Shown here piece by piece: positions 20,659 to 29,084 of a stretch of DNA of 64,000 nt; the stretch's first letter is position 1, and each line of letters opens with the position of its first letter. The DNA comes from Actinomadura luteofluorescens. Lineage in GTDB: Bacteria > Actinomycetota > Actinomycetes > Streptosporangiales > Streptosporangiaceae. A program made the translations under genes and the position numbers. The stretch is taken from NCBI RefSeq assembly GCF_013409365.1, contig NZ_JACCBA010000001.1:5704001-5768000 (forward strand), in the 5' to 3' direction. The notes beneath the pieces were generated by a model. It was given only the letters and a program-made list of their open reading frames with translations, was not told the origin of the DNA and did not search any database.

Positions 20659-21153
20659 GTGAACGACCCGGTCGTCGGCGTGGTGATGGGGAGCGACTCG
20701 GACTGGCCCGTGATGGAGGGCGCCGCCCGGGCGCTGGAGGAGTTCGGCGTCCCCTACGAGGCCGACGTGGTGTCCGCGCACCGCATGCCGCACGACATGA
20801 TCGCCTACGGGGAGGACGCGGCCGCCCGCGGCCTCCGCGTGATCATCGCGGGGGCGGGCGGCGCCGCGCACCTGCCGGGCATGCTGGCCTCGGTGACGCC
20901 GCTGCCGGTGATCGGCGTGCCCGTCCCGCTGAAGTACCTGGACGGGATGGACTCGCTGCTGTCGATCGTGCAGATGCCCGCGGGCGTCCCCGTCGCGACC
21001 GTGGCGGTCGGCGCGGCCCGCAACGCCGGGCTGCTGGCCGTCCGGATCCTGGCCGCCTCCGACGACGGTCTGCGGGCCAAGATGGCCGTGTTCCAGCGGC
21101 ACCTCTACGGAGAGGCCAAGGCGAAGGGCGCGCGGCTGCGAGAGCGGCTCTGA
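20659..21153 (+). CDS. purE: 5-(carboxyamino)imidazole ribonucleotide mutase
   Basis: 164 residues. It converts N5-CAIR to CAIR. The substrate-binding [10 protein letters not shown], the catalytic-site SAHRMP and [11 protein letters not shown] segments, and [28 protein letters not shown] are all intact. GTG 20659 is chosen because GTGGAGG lies 6 nt upstream and it gives the family length; the GTG overlapping the purK stop at 20632 would add nine residues. Confidence 0.96.
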   Translation: MNDPVVGVVMGSDSDWPVMEGAARALEEFGVPYEADVVSAHRMPHDMIAYGEDAAARGLRVIIAGAGGAAHLPGMLASVTPLPVIGVPVPLKYLDGMDSLLSIVQMPAGVPVATVAVGAARNAGLLAVRILAASDDGLRAKMAVFQRHLYGEAKAKGARLRERL

Positions 21154-21196
21154 GGGACGTCCACCGCCGGGGGCGCTCACGGCCCCGCTGAGCCGG

Positions 21197-21616
21197 TCAG
21201 CGCCGCAGGGCCCACTCGACGGCGGGGCAGCGGTCCATGACGACGTCGAGCCCGGCGTCCCTGGCGCGCCGGGCCGCCGCCTCGTCGATCACCTGGAGCG
21301 GCAGCCACACCGCCTTCGCGCCCGCCGCGATCGCCTCGTCCACCGCCTGACCGGCGTGCTCGGCGCGGCGGTAGACGCCCACCACGTCCACCTCGGAGGC
21401 GTCGGGGACGTCGGCGAGGGAGGCGTACCCCTTCTCGCCCAGCACCTCGCGCGCCTCCGGGTGCACGGGGATGATCCGCTTCCCGCGCTCCTGCATCAGC
21501 CGGGCCTGGCTGTGGACCTCCCGCGCCGGGTTGTCCCCGAGGCCGACGAAGGCCCACGTCCTCGACTCGTTCAGCAGGCGGCGGATCACGGCCTGGTCGG
21601 CGAAGTCAGCGCTCAT
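21197..21616 (-). CDS. CoA-binding domain protein (YccU-like)
   Basis: 139 residues forming a single Rossmann-like CoA-binding domain: TWAFVGLGDNPAREVHSQARLMQERG, IIPVHPEAREVLGEKGYASLADVP, then VDVVGVYRRAEHAG and a terminal MDRCPAVEW with the conserved cysteine. Such stand-alone proteins are common but their function is not established. Convergent with purE. No paired catalytic domain of succinyl-CoA synthetase type is present. Confidence 0.85.
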   Translation of the reverse strand: MSADFADQAVIRRLLNESRTWAFVGLGDNPAREVHSQARLMQERGKRIIPVHPEAREVLGEKGYASLADVPDASEVDVVGVYRRAEHAGQAVDEAIAAGAKAVWLPLQVIDEAAARRARDAGLDVVMDRCPAVEWALRR

Positions 21617-21666
21617 GCCCGCTGCAACACCGCCCGCGGGCGCTTTAGTTCCGCCTCAGTTCCGCC

Positions 21667-23001
21667 TCACGGGCGTCCCAGGGCCCGGTAGTTCCACCCC
21701 GCCGCGCGCCACCGCTCGGGGTCGAGCGCGTTGCGCCCGTCCACGATGTTGCGCTCCGCCACGGCCTCGGCGACCACGGCCGGGTTCATGTCCCGGAACT
21801 CGGCCCACTCGGTCAGCAGCAGGACGGCGTGCGCGTCCTGCACGGCCGACATCGCCGACTCGCCGTACTCCAGCGTCGGCTGGGCGCGGCGCGCGTTCCG
21901 CATGGCCTGCGGGTCGTAGACGGTCACCCTGGCGCCCTGGGCGCGGATGGAGGCGGCCACGTCCAGCGCGGGGGAGTCGCGCACGTCGTCGGAGTTCGGC
22001 TTGAACGCGGCGCCGAGGACGCCGACCGTCCGCCCGGCGAAGGAGCCGCCGAGCAGCTGCCGGGCGAGGTCCACCATCCGGATCCGGCGCCGGATGTTGA
22101 TCTCGTCGACCTCGCGCAGGAAGGTCAGCGCCTGGTCGGCGCCGAGCTCGCCCGCCCGGGCCATGAACGCCCGGATGTCCTTGGGGAGGCAGCCGCCGCC
22201 GAACCCGAGGCCCGGGCCGAGGAACTTGCCGCCGATCCGGTCGTCGTAGGACAGCGCCTCCGAGAGCTTCGTCACGTCCGCGTGCGCGGCCTCGCACACC
22301 TCCGCCATCGCGTTGATGAACGAGATCTTGGTGGCGAGGAACGCGTTCGCCGACACCTTGACCAGCTCGGCGGTGGGGAAGTCGGCGGTGATGAAGGGGG
22401 TCCCCTCGGCGATCATCGTCCGGTAGACCTCGCGGAGCACCTTCTCGGCGTGCTCGGCGGCGCCCTGGTCGGCGGGCAGCCCGGCGACGATCCGGTCGGG
22501 GTGCAGGGTGTCCTGGACGGCGAAGCCCTCGCGCAGGAACTCGGGGTTCCAGGCGAGCACCGCGTCCTCGCCCGCCGGCGCCGCCTTGGCAAGCGCCTCG
22601 CCGAGCCGCGCGGCCGTCCCGACCGGCACGGTCGACTTGCCGACGACCAGGCAGGGCCGCTCCAGCAGCGGCGCCAGCGCCGCGATCGCGCCGTCGACGT
22701 AGGACAGGTCGGCCGCGTACTCCCCGGCCTTCTGCGGGGTCCCCACGCACACGAAGTGGACGTCGCCGAACTCCGCGACCTCCTCGTAGGACGTGGTGAA
22801 GCGCAGCCGCCCGGTCTCCAGGCCCCTGCGCAGCACGGGTTCGAGGCCCGGCTCGTACACGGGCAGGTCGCCGGCCGAGAGCCGCGCGATCTTCTCCGCG
22901 TCCACGTCGAGGCCCAGCACCTCGAAACCCAGGTCGGCCATGCACGCCGCGTGGGTCGCGCCGAGGTAACCGGTTCCGATGACCGTCAGCCGGTGGGACA
23001 A
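21667..23001 (-). CDS. UDP-glucose 6-dehydrogenase
   Basis: 444 residues. It oxidises UDP-glucose to UDP-glucuronate with two NAD+. An N-terminal Rossmann segment (LTVIGTGYLGATHAACMADLG) is followed by FVCVGTPQKAGEYAADLSYV, the catalytic GFGGGCLPKD (Cys) and the C-terminal UDP-binding domain (GAAFKPNSDDVRDSPALDVA). The start is a TTG with GGAGAGGAG upstream. UDP-glucuronate would supply envelope polysaccharide made by the surface-glycan genes elsewhere in the window. Confidence 0.93.
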   Translation of the reverse strand: MSHRLTVIGTGYLGATHAACMADLGFEVLGLDVDAEKIARLSAGDLPVYEPGLEPVLRRGLETGRLRFTTSYEEVAEFGDVHFVCVGTPQKAGEYAADLSYVDGAIAALAPLLERPCLVVGKSTVPVGTAARLGEALAKAAPAGEDAVLAWNPEFLREGFAVQDTLHPDRIVAGLPADQGAAEHAEKVLREVYRTMIAEGTPFITADFPTAELVKVSANAFLATKISFINAMAEVCEAAHADVTKLSEALSYDDRIGGKFLGPGLGFGGGCLPKDIRAFMARAGELGADQALTFLREVDEINIRRRIRMVDLARQLLGGSFAGRTVGVLGAAFKPNSDDVRDSPALDVAASIRAQGARVTVYDPQAMRNARRAQPTLEYGESAMSAVQDAHAVLLLTEWAEFRDMNPAVVAEAVAERNIVDGRNALDPERWRAAGWNYRALGRP

Positions 23002-23102
23002 GGCCTGCTCCTCTCCGTTCGCTGTCGCCGACGAGCGGCCCTACTGGACACGTGCCCGCTGCGGGCGGGTACCCGCGTCGGCCGCCACTGCCTACTGGCC
23101 GG

Positions 23103-23108
23103 TAGCAT
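23103..23108 (+). promoter_or_regulatory. -10 element of the leaderless acyl-CoA dehydrogenase gene
   Basis: TAGCAT, 7 nt, then the ATG at 23116: the same hexamer class and spacing as at ppc. Confidence 0.55.
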
Positions 23109-23115
23109 CGGCGGC

Positions 23116-24288
23116 ATGAGTCCTGATTTTCCCACGTACGCGCCGTCGGAGGAGCACGAGCTGTTGCGGCGTTCGGTGCGTGAGCTGGCCGAGGCCAAGA
23201 TCGCTCCTTTCGCGGCGGAGGTGGACGAGGAGTCGCGGTTCCCGCAGGAGGCGTTGGACGCGCTGGTGTCGGGTGATCTGCATGCGGTGCACGTGCCGGA
23301 ATCGTACGGGGGTGCGGGGGCCGATGCGCTGGCGACGGTGATCGTGATCGAGGAGGTGGCGCGGGTGTGCGCGTCCTCGTCGTTGATCCCGGCGGTGAAC
23401 AAGCTGGGGACGGTTCCGGTGCTTCTGGCGGGGTCGGAGGGGTTGAAGGAGCGGTTCCTTCCGGCGGTGGCGCGGGGGGATGCGATGTTCTCGTATGCGT
23501 TGTCGGAGGCGGATGCGGGGTCGGACGCGGCGGGGATGCGGACGCGTGCGGTGCGTGATGGGGATCACTGGGTGCTGGACGGCGCGAAGATGTGGATCAC
23601 CAATGCGGGGGTGTCGCGTTTCTACACGGTGATGGCGGTGACCGAGCCGGGTGCGGGGGCGCGGGGGATCTCGGCGTTCGTGGTGGACTCGCAGGAGGAT
23701 GCGGGGGTGTCGTTCGGGGCCAAGGAGCGCAAGTTGGGGATCAAGGGGTCGCCGACGCGTCAGGTGGTGCTGGAGGGGGTGCGGGTTCCGGCCGATCGGA
23801 TGATCGGTGAGCCGGGGACGGGGTTCAGGACGGCGCTGGCGACGTTGGACCATACGCGGATCACGATCGCGGCGCAGGCGCTGGGGATCGCGCAGGGGGC
23901 GCTGGATTTCGCGGTGGGGTATGTCAAGCAGCGGCGGCAGTTCGGCAAGGCGGTCGCGGATTTCCAGGGTGTGCAGTTCATGCTGGCCGACATGGCGATG
24001 CGGTTGGAGGGGGCGCGGCAGCTGACGTATCACGCGGCGGTGAAGTCCGAGCGGGCAATGGGCGGGGAGCGGGTGCCGGATCTGACGTTCGTGTCGTCGG
24101 CGTGCAAGACGCTGGCCTCGGATGTGGCGATGGACGTGACGACCGACGCGGTGCAGTTGCTGGGCGGGTACGGGTACACGCGGGAGTTCCCGGTGGAGCG
24201 GATGATGCGCGACGCCAAGATCACCCAGATCTACGAGGGCACCAACCAGATCCAGCGCATGGTCATGGCCCGCCAGCTCCTCAAGTAG
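23116..24288 (+). CDS. Acyl-CoA dehydrogenase
   Basis: 390 residues, full family length. The FAD and acyl-CoA sites are visible: FSYALSEADAGSDAAGM, WITNAG, the helical C-terminal domain RQFGKAVADFQ, QLLGGYGYTREFPVERMMRDAKITQIYEGT with the catalytic base Glu374. It introduces the 2,3-double bond in beta-oxidation. Most of the gene prefers G/T-ending codons (GCG, GGG, GAT), then shifts sharply to C-ending codons after about 24207. A strong hairpin follows the stop. Confidence 0.95.
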   Translation: MSPDFPTYAPSEEHELLRRSVRELAEAKIAPFAAEVDEESRFPQEALDALVSGDLHAVHVPESYGGAGADALATVIVIEEVARVCASSSLIPAVNKLGTVPVLLAGSEGLKERFLPAVARGDAMFSYALSEADAGSDAAGMRTRAVRDGDHWVLDGAKMWITNAGVSRFYTVMAVTEPGAGARGISAFVVDSQEDAGVSFGAKERKLGIKGSPTRQVVLEGVRVPADRMIGEPGTGFRTALATLDHTRITIAAQALGIAQGALDFAVGYVKQRRQFGKAVADFQGVQFMLADMAMRLEGARQLTYHAAVKSERAMGGERVPDLTFVSSACKTLASDVAMDVTTDAVQLLGGYGYTREFPVERMMRDAKITQIYEGTNQIQRMVMARQLLK

Positions 24289-24304
24289 CGGGCGGCGGCA
24301 CGGT

Positions 24305-24334
24305 CGAGGGGCGGGCCACAGGGCCCGCCCCTCG
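24305..24334. terminator. Strong bidirectional hairpin between convergent genes
   Basis: CGAGGGGCGGGCC, a 4-nt loop ACAG, then GGCCCGCCCCTCG: a perfect 13-bp stem between the acyl-CoA dehydrogenase and the convergent secreted-protein gene. There is no T tract, as is common in actinomycetes. Confidence 0.7.
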
Positions 24335-24355
24335 GATCCGGCGCCGTGCGCCGGC

Positions 24356-24994
24356 TCAGTCGTGCGAGATGTCGAGGATCATGGCGCCGTTCTTGGCCCG
24401 GTGCGGCCGCAGCGTGAGGCCGTTGTAGGTGGTGCTGGAGCGGGGCCAGGCCGAGTCGATCGAGGTGGCCATCATCCCGTTGCGGCCGCGCGAGGAGAGG
24501 ATCACCCGGCTGCCGTCGATCTTGACGTGCAGCGGGTCGATCCCCAGCTTGCGGTCGAACTTGATGGTCTGACCGTCCCTGATCTCGACCTGGCACTCCG
24601 CGTCCTCGCACGCCTTCAGGCCGGTGCCGTCCTTGGCCTCGGACCCGCCCTTCGGCGGCGACTTGGGCGCCGCCGCCTCCGGCTTCGGCGCGGCGTTCGG
24701 CTTGGGTGCGGCGCTGTCAGGCTCGGGCGCGGTGTTCGGCTCCTGTGCGGTGTTCGGCTTCGGCTCGGCGTTCGCCGCCGAGTTCGGGTTCGCGTTCGAC
24801 TCCGGTGCCGGGTCGGACGCCGAGTCCATGGTGAACGGGCCCATGTCGAACGACGGGTTCGTGTCGCCCGGGGCGTTCGCCTGCGGCGGGGCCGGCGGAG
24901 GCGCGGTGCGGGCGACGCTCGCGGCGGCGACGCCGCCGAGCGCCACCGAGACGGCGGCGGTCGTGGTGAGCAAGCCGAGAATCCTTGTGGACAT
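24356..24994 (-). CDS. Secreted hypothetical protein with low-complexity linker
   Basis: 212 residues, not recognised. Residues 1-32 form a signal peptide (ILGLLTTTAAVSVALGGVAAASVA). A linker of about 100 residues rich in Pro, Ala, Asn and Glu contains imperfect EPNTAPEPDSAAPKPNAAP-type repeats. The C-terminal 90 residues look folded, with two cysteines (ACEDAECQV) and beta-strand-like ILSSRGRNGMMATSID. The shape suggests an exported domain on a wall-spanning tether. AGGAG lies 8 nt before the ATG, and a TACGGT -10 candidate is at 25058-25063. Confidence 0.75.
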   Translation of the reverse strand: MSTRILGLLTTTAAVSVALGGVAAASVARTAPPPAPPQANAPGDTNPSFDMGPFTMDSASDPAPESNANPNSAANAEPKPNTAQEPNTAPEPDSAAPKPNAAPKPEAAAPKSPPKGGSEAKDGTGLKACEDAECQVEIRDGQTIKFDRKLGIDPLHVKIDGSRVILSSRGRNGMMATSIDSAWPRSSTTYNGLTLRPHRAKNGAMILDISHD

Positions 24995-25108
24995 CTCTGC
25001 ACTCCTGACGAGGTGGGAACTCTGCTCTCTGTGCTCTCTGTCGCCCGGGCGCTACCCACCGTAGCAGAACGGTCGCACAGCGTGGCGATCACGCTGGGGC
25101 GGGCCGTG

Positions 25109-25915
25109 TCAGCCGGGCGGGCGCTCGTCCACGAGGAGGGTCTGCAGGACGCGGCCGAGCTCGCCGGAGCGGTCGGCGAGCGTCCCCTGGCAGAGCGCGC
25201 TGCCGCCCGGGGCGGCGTCCAGGGACGCGGCCAGGCACAGCCACTCGCCCACGGGGTCGCGGTGCAGCGCGACGGTCACGTCGGTGTTGATGATCAGCCA
25301 CTCGGCCACGTCGAGCTGGCTGCCGACGCCGGAGGCGCTGTCGGCGAGCGTCAGCGCGCGGACGAGGGGCGTGTCGGCCTCGCCCGCCACCAGCGGGATC
25401 CGCGGCCGCGCCCAGACCGTCCCCGGGCCGGGCTCGCCGAAGGCGCCGCGGACGAGCCGCCACTCCATCGCGGACAGGTAGCCGTCCCGGTGCATGCCCG
25501 CCCACTCGCCGAACGGCTCCGGCGTCCCGGGCAGGTCCGGCGGCGCGGCGGCGTGCACGACGGGCTCCAGCCGGGACGGGGCCGCCATGATCCGCCAGGC
25601 GCTCGCGCGGGCGACCGGCCGCCCCTCGTGCGCGATCTCGCCTTCGAGGAAGGCGACCCTCCGGCCGGGGCGGACCACGCGCACGGCGACCTCCAGCTCC
25701 GCCACGGGCACGGGGCTGAGGATCTCGACGGTCACCCGCGCCAGCCGGGTGCCGGGGACGGGGTCGTGCCGCTCGAAGGCCCGCCCGACGAGGGCCGAGA
25801 ACGGCCCGCCGTGCTGGAGGCCCGGCGACCACGGGCCCGCCGTCGCGGCCGTGGAGGCGAACCGCCCCCCGCCGAGCGCCTCGTAGAACGACTCGGCCGG
25901 CACGTCCTCGCCCAT
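25109..25915 (-). CDS. Acyl-CoA thioesterase family protein (TesB-like double hotdog)
   Basis: 268 residues. The layout is that of actinobacterial TesB-like/4HBT_3 proteins: an N-terminal hotdog with GPWSPGLQHGGPFSALVGRAFE and RVTVEILSPVPVAELEV, and a second hotdog with LTLADSASGVGSQLDV and NTDVTVALHRDPVGEWLCL. It likely hydrolyses acyl-CoA thioesters; substrate unknown. GGGGAGGAAG precedes the ATG. A 17-bp palindrome overlaps the -10 element upstream, indicating repressor control by an unidentified protein. Confidence 0.78.
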   Translation of the reverse strand: MGEDVPAESFYEALGGGRFASTAATAGPWSPGLQHGGPFSALVGRAFERHDPVPGTRLARVTVEILSPVPVAELEVAVRVVRPGRRVAFLEGEIAHEGRPVARASAWRIMAAPSRLEPVVHAAAPPDLPGTPEPFGEWAGMHRDGYLSAMEWRLVRGAFGEPGPGTVWARPRIPLVAGEADTPLVRALTLADSASGVGSQLDVAEWLIINTDVTVALHRDPVGEWLCLAASLDAAPGGSALCQGTLADRSGELGRVLQTLLVDERPPG

Positions 25916-25937
25916 GCTGCTTCCTCCCCGCTCACGA

Positions 25938-25954
25938 CTAGAAAAGCATTCTAG
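25938..25954. promoter_or_regulatory. Palindromic operator over the thioesterase -10 element
   Basis: CTAGAA, 5 nt, TTCTAG: perfect 6-bp arms. On the minus strand its distal arm forms TAGAAT, a near-consensus -10. A TetR-like repressor bound here would block transcription of the thioesterase gene. Confidence 0.55.
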
Positions 25955-25981
25955 AAGGCGGGGAGGGCGGGGGCGTCCGGC

Positions 25982-27649
25982 TCAGCCGCAGAGCTTCTGG
26001 GTGGCCGTGCCGGTCTCGATGGCGGACCCTTCCGAAGGCGACGCGCTCGGCGACTCCTTCACCTCGACCTCCTTCACGCCGGCCCAGTCGGCGCCGTCCC
26101 AGTCCGCGCCGACCATCACCTGCACCTGGGAGCCGAGCGAGGCGACCTTCTTGCGCTTGGCGTCGGGGATCGCGGCGGCGAGGGTCTTGGCCGAGTCCTC
26201 CCGGCCCGGGCCGTACAGGATCTGTGTCGTCTGCTGCCCGCGCCGCGCCACCCCCGGCGCGACGGTCACCTTGAAGCCGGCCTTGCGGAGCTCGCCGCCC
26301 GCCTTGGTGGCCAGGCCGCGGGTGCCGATCGCGTTCAGGACGCGGACGGAGATGTCGTCCGGCGCCACCGTCAATTCGTCCCCGGTCTTCTTCGTCGGCG
26401 TGGCGCTCGGCTTCGGGCTCTGCGTCGCGAGCGGCTGGTCGCGGCGGAGCCGGGTGAACAGGTCGTGCGACTTGTGCTGGTCCCACTGGACGGTCGACTG
26501 CGGCGACGGCGCGTTCCACAGCACGGTGTCGTAGGCCGGGTTCGACAGCGGCACCTTCGCGAAGGTGAGGTCGTCGGTCGACAGGTTCTTCATCTGGTCG
26601 GCGAGCCCCGGCAGGTTGTCGGCCAGCTTCTCGTCGACGCGCAGCGACTTCAGCGAGGCGTTCAGGAACCTGGTGGACTTGACCGGGTCGCCGAGCGTCT
26701 TCGTCGACAGCGCCTGTTTCAGCATCGCCGCCATGAACTGCTGCTGCCGGTCGATGCGGCCGAGGTCGCTGCCGCCCGTCAGCGAGTAGCGGGCGCGGGC
26801 GAACGCGAGCGCCTTCAGGCCGTCCACGTGCGACTTCCCGGCCGGGAGCTTCAGGCCGCTCTTCTTGTCGTCGACGGCCTGCTCGGTGCACACGTCCACG
26901 CCGCCGATCGCGTCCACCATGCGCACGAAGCCGTAGAAGTTCACCTCGACGTAGTGGTCGATCGACACGCCGGTCGCCTGCTTGATCGTGCTGACGGTGA
27001 GGTCGGGCCCCCCGAACTGGTAGGCCCAGGTGAGCTTGCCCGGACGGGCCGAGATCCGCGTCCCCTTGGCGCCCTCCGACCCGTTCGACTTGTGCGCCGG
27101 GATCGTCACGTAGGAGTCGCGGGGCAGGCTCACGACCGACACGCTGTCGTGATCGCGGGACACGTGCACCAGCAGCATCGTGTCGGAGCGCTCGCCCGCC
27201 TCGTGCCCGAGCTTGGCCGCCTTCTGCTGCTCCTTCGTGAGGCCCTCGCGCCGGTCGACGCCCGCCACCAGGATGGTCATGGCCCCCTTGGGCGTGTCCT
27301 TGCCCTTGCCGAGCCCCCCGACCGACACCTTGTCGATCATGCCTGTGACGTAGTTCTGGAACGCCCACGCGCCGCCCGAGGTGAGCAGCACGAACGCCGA
27401 GGCCGTCCCGGTGAGGGTGAGGAAGCGCTTCTGCCGCCGCGCGCTCGTCGCCGCCCGCGGGCTCAGCCCCCGGCCGGGCCGGCGCGGCCCCCGCGGGCTC
27501 TCCACCGGGACGCGCGGCGCGGGCATCCCGTCGATGGTCACGCCCTCGATGTCGCCGTCGTCCTCGGCCGCGTGCGCGCCGGGACGCGGCTTGAAATAGC
27601 GCTCCAGGGGGTCGGCGTCGCCGCGACCCGAGTCGTGCCCGTCTGCCAT
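25982..27649 (-). CDS. LytR-CpsA-Psr (LCP) family cell-wall polymer ligase
   Basis: 555 residues. A basic cytoplasmic stretch precedes one membrane segment (about 76-95, LTLTGTASAFVLLTSGGAWAF). The extracytoplasmic LCP domain follows (ILVAGVDRREG, GERSDTMLLVHV, VSLPRDSYVTIP, LTWAYQFGGP, LAFARARYSLTGGSDLGRIDRQQQF), with the usual Arg/Asp residues that bind polyprenyl pyrophosphate. A LytR_C domain (about 430-520, VRVLNAIGTRGLATKAGGELRKAG) completes it. LCP enzymes attach teichoic acids or arabinogalactan-type polymers to peptidoglycan, fitting the glycopolymer genes in this window. Confidence 0.93.
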   Translation of the reverse strand: MADGHDSGRGDADPLERYFKPRPGAHAAEDDGDIEGVTIDGMPAPRVPVESPRGPRRPGRGLSPRAATSARRQKRFLTLTGTASAFVLLTSGGAWAFQNYVTGMIDKVSVGGLGKGKDTPKGAMTILVAGVDRREGLTKEQQKAAKLGHEAGERSDTMLLVHVSRDHDSVSVVSLPRDSYVTIPAHKSNGSEGAKGTRISARPGKLTWAYQFGGPDLTVSTIKQATGVSIDHYVEVNFYGFVRMVDAIGGVDVCTEQAVDDKKSGLKLPAGKSHVDGLKALAFARARYSLTGGSDLGRIDRQQQFMAAMLKQALSTKTLGDPVKSTRFLNASLKSLRVDEKLADNLPGLADQMKNLSTDDLTFAKVPLSNPAYDTVLWNAPSPQSTVQWDQHKSHDLFTRLRRDQPLATQSPKPSATPTKKTGDELTVAPDDISVRVLNAIGTRGLATKAGGELRKAGFKVTVAPGVARRGQQTTQILYGPGREDSAKTLAAAIPDAKRKKVASLGSQVQVMVGADWDGADWAGVKEVEVKESPSASPSEGSAIETGTATQKLCG

Positions 27650-27694
27650 GCCGGCCGCCGCCTCCCGATGATCACGTGCTGACGCGAGTCCACA

Positions 27695-27708
27695 CCACTC
27701 TAAAGTGG
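27695..27708. promoter_or_regulatory. Palindrome in the LCP/glycosyltransferase divergent promoter
   Basis: CCACT, CTAA, AGTGG: perfect 5-bp arms. On the minus strand the centre reads TAGAGT, a good -10 for the LCP gene. Its core closely resembles the palindrome in front of the urease operon. The rest of this 241-bp gap shows no gene. Confidence 0.4.
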
Positions 27709-27890
27709 GGGACACCCGTCCGTTCGCTACCTGGACCTCGTGTCCTTGCAGTAACGTGGCGCCGTCTTGACCACACCCCGGCGGCCCGCACGCAAACCTG
27801 GGTGGCGTGGGCTGCGTCAGACAAGCGAGCAAGAGAGAGGAAGGGGCGCCTCCCTCCGGTCCGCCGGACGGGTGCGCCCGCCGAGCCCAC

Positions 27891-28973
27891 ATGAATTCGT
27901 CTCCCCATGCCCAGCGCGCCATGAACCAGGAAACCCGCTACGCCGTGAAGCCCCTTCCCGACTCCGGTCAGCGCACGTGGCCCGCCGTCTCGGTGGTGAT
28001 GCCGGTCCTCAACGAGGAGCGCCACCTGACCGACGCCGTGCGCCGCATCCTCAGCCAGGACTACCCGGGCGAGCTGGAGCTCGTGCTCGCCATCGGGCCG
28101 TCCCGCGACCGCACCGAGGAGATCGCCCGCAAGCTCGCCGCCGAGGACGCGCGCGTCGTCGTCGTCGCGAACCCGACGGGGCGCACCCCGCAGGGCCTCA
28201 ACATCGCGATCAAGGCGTCGCAGTACTCGATCATCGTCCGGGTGGACGGGCACTCCCTGCTGCCCGCCGACTACGTGCGCGCCGCCGTCGAGACGATGGA
28301 GGAGACCGGCGCCGACAACGTCGGCGGGATCATGGCGGCCGAGGGCGTCACCGCGTTCGAGAAGGCCGTCGCGCGCGCGATGACCTCCAAGCTCGGCGTC
28401 GGCAACGCCCGCTTCCACACCGGGGGCGAGGCGGGCGACGTGGAGACGGTCTACCTCGGCACGTTCCGCCGCAGCGCGCTCGACCGCGTCGGCGGCTACG
28501 ACGAGACGTTCACCCGCGCGCAGGACTGGGAGATGAACCACCGCATCCGGCAGACCGGCGGCCGGATCTACTTCACCCCGCGCATGCGCGTCACCTACCG
28601 GCCCCGGCCCAACCTGCGGGCCCTCGCCCGGCAGTACTTCCACACCGGGCGCTGGCGGCGCGTCGTCGGGCGCGAGCACCAGGGCACGCTCAACCTGCGC
28701 TACCTCGCGCCGCCGATCGCCGTCGTGGCGATGACGGCGGGCGTGGTCGCGGGGCTGTTCGGGTTCTGGCCCGGCTGGATCCTGCCCGGCGGGTACGCCG
28801 CCGCGATGATCGCCGGCGCCGCCGTGGAGGGGCGGGGGCTGCCCTTGGCCGCCTGGATCCGGCTCCCGCTCGTCTTCGCCACCATGCACCTGACCTGGGG
28901 CGTCGGCTTCCTGACCAGCCCGCCGCGGCTCGGCCAGCCCGCTCCGATCAAACCCGGCGAATCCGTACAGTAA
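27891..28973 (+). CDS. Glycosyltransferase family 2, ExoA-like
   Basis: 360 residues. The GT2 catalytic domain starts with VVMPVLNEERHLTDAVRRILSQ and includes VRVDGHSLLPADYV (DxD-like site), TGGEAGDVETVYLGTFRRS and the acceptor-side motif RAQDWEMNHRIRQTGG. Two or three C-terminal hydrophobic segments (about 265-330) anchor it in the membrane, as in ExoA-type succinoglycan enzymes. Likely adds a sugar to a lipid-linked glycan. Two starts are plausible, 27891 and 27921; neither has a strong ribosome site. Confidence 0.88.
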   Translation: MNSSPHAQRAMNQETRYAVKPLPDSGQRTWPAVSVVMPVLNEERHLTDAVRRILSQDYPGELELVLAIGPSRDRTEEIARKLAAEDARVVVVANPTGRTPQGLNIAIKASQYSIIVRVDGHSLLPADYVRAAVETMEETGADNVGGIMAAEGVTAFEKAVARAMTSKLGVGNARFHTGGEAGDVETVYLGTFRRSALDRVGGYDETFTRAQDWEMNHRIRQTGGRIYFTPRMRVTYRPRPNLRALARQYFHTGRWRRVVGREHQGTLNLRYLAPPIAVVAMTAGVVAGLFGFWPGWILPGGYAAAMIAGAAVEGRGLPLAAWIRLPLVFATMHLTWGVGFLTSPPRLGQPAPIKPGESVQ

Positions 28974-29084
28974 CGGGACAAAAAACTAGGATCACCTCCG
29001 AACCGCCATGGTGCGCGGCCCGTCTGACCGTTAGGTTTGGCGGGATTTGGGTGGGATTTCGCCCGCCGCAGTTCGGAGGTGGCC

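Noticed and set aside
23092..24033. 313-codon antisense frame in the acyl-CoA dehydrogenase gene
   Set aside because: The His/Arg/Pro-rich translation reflects the unusual codon choice of the sense gene; no ribosome site or domain.
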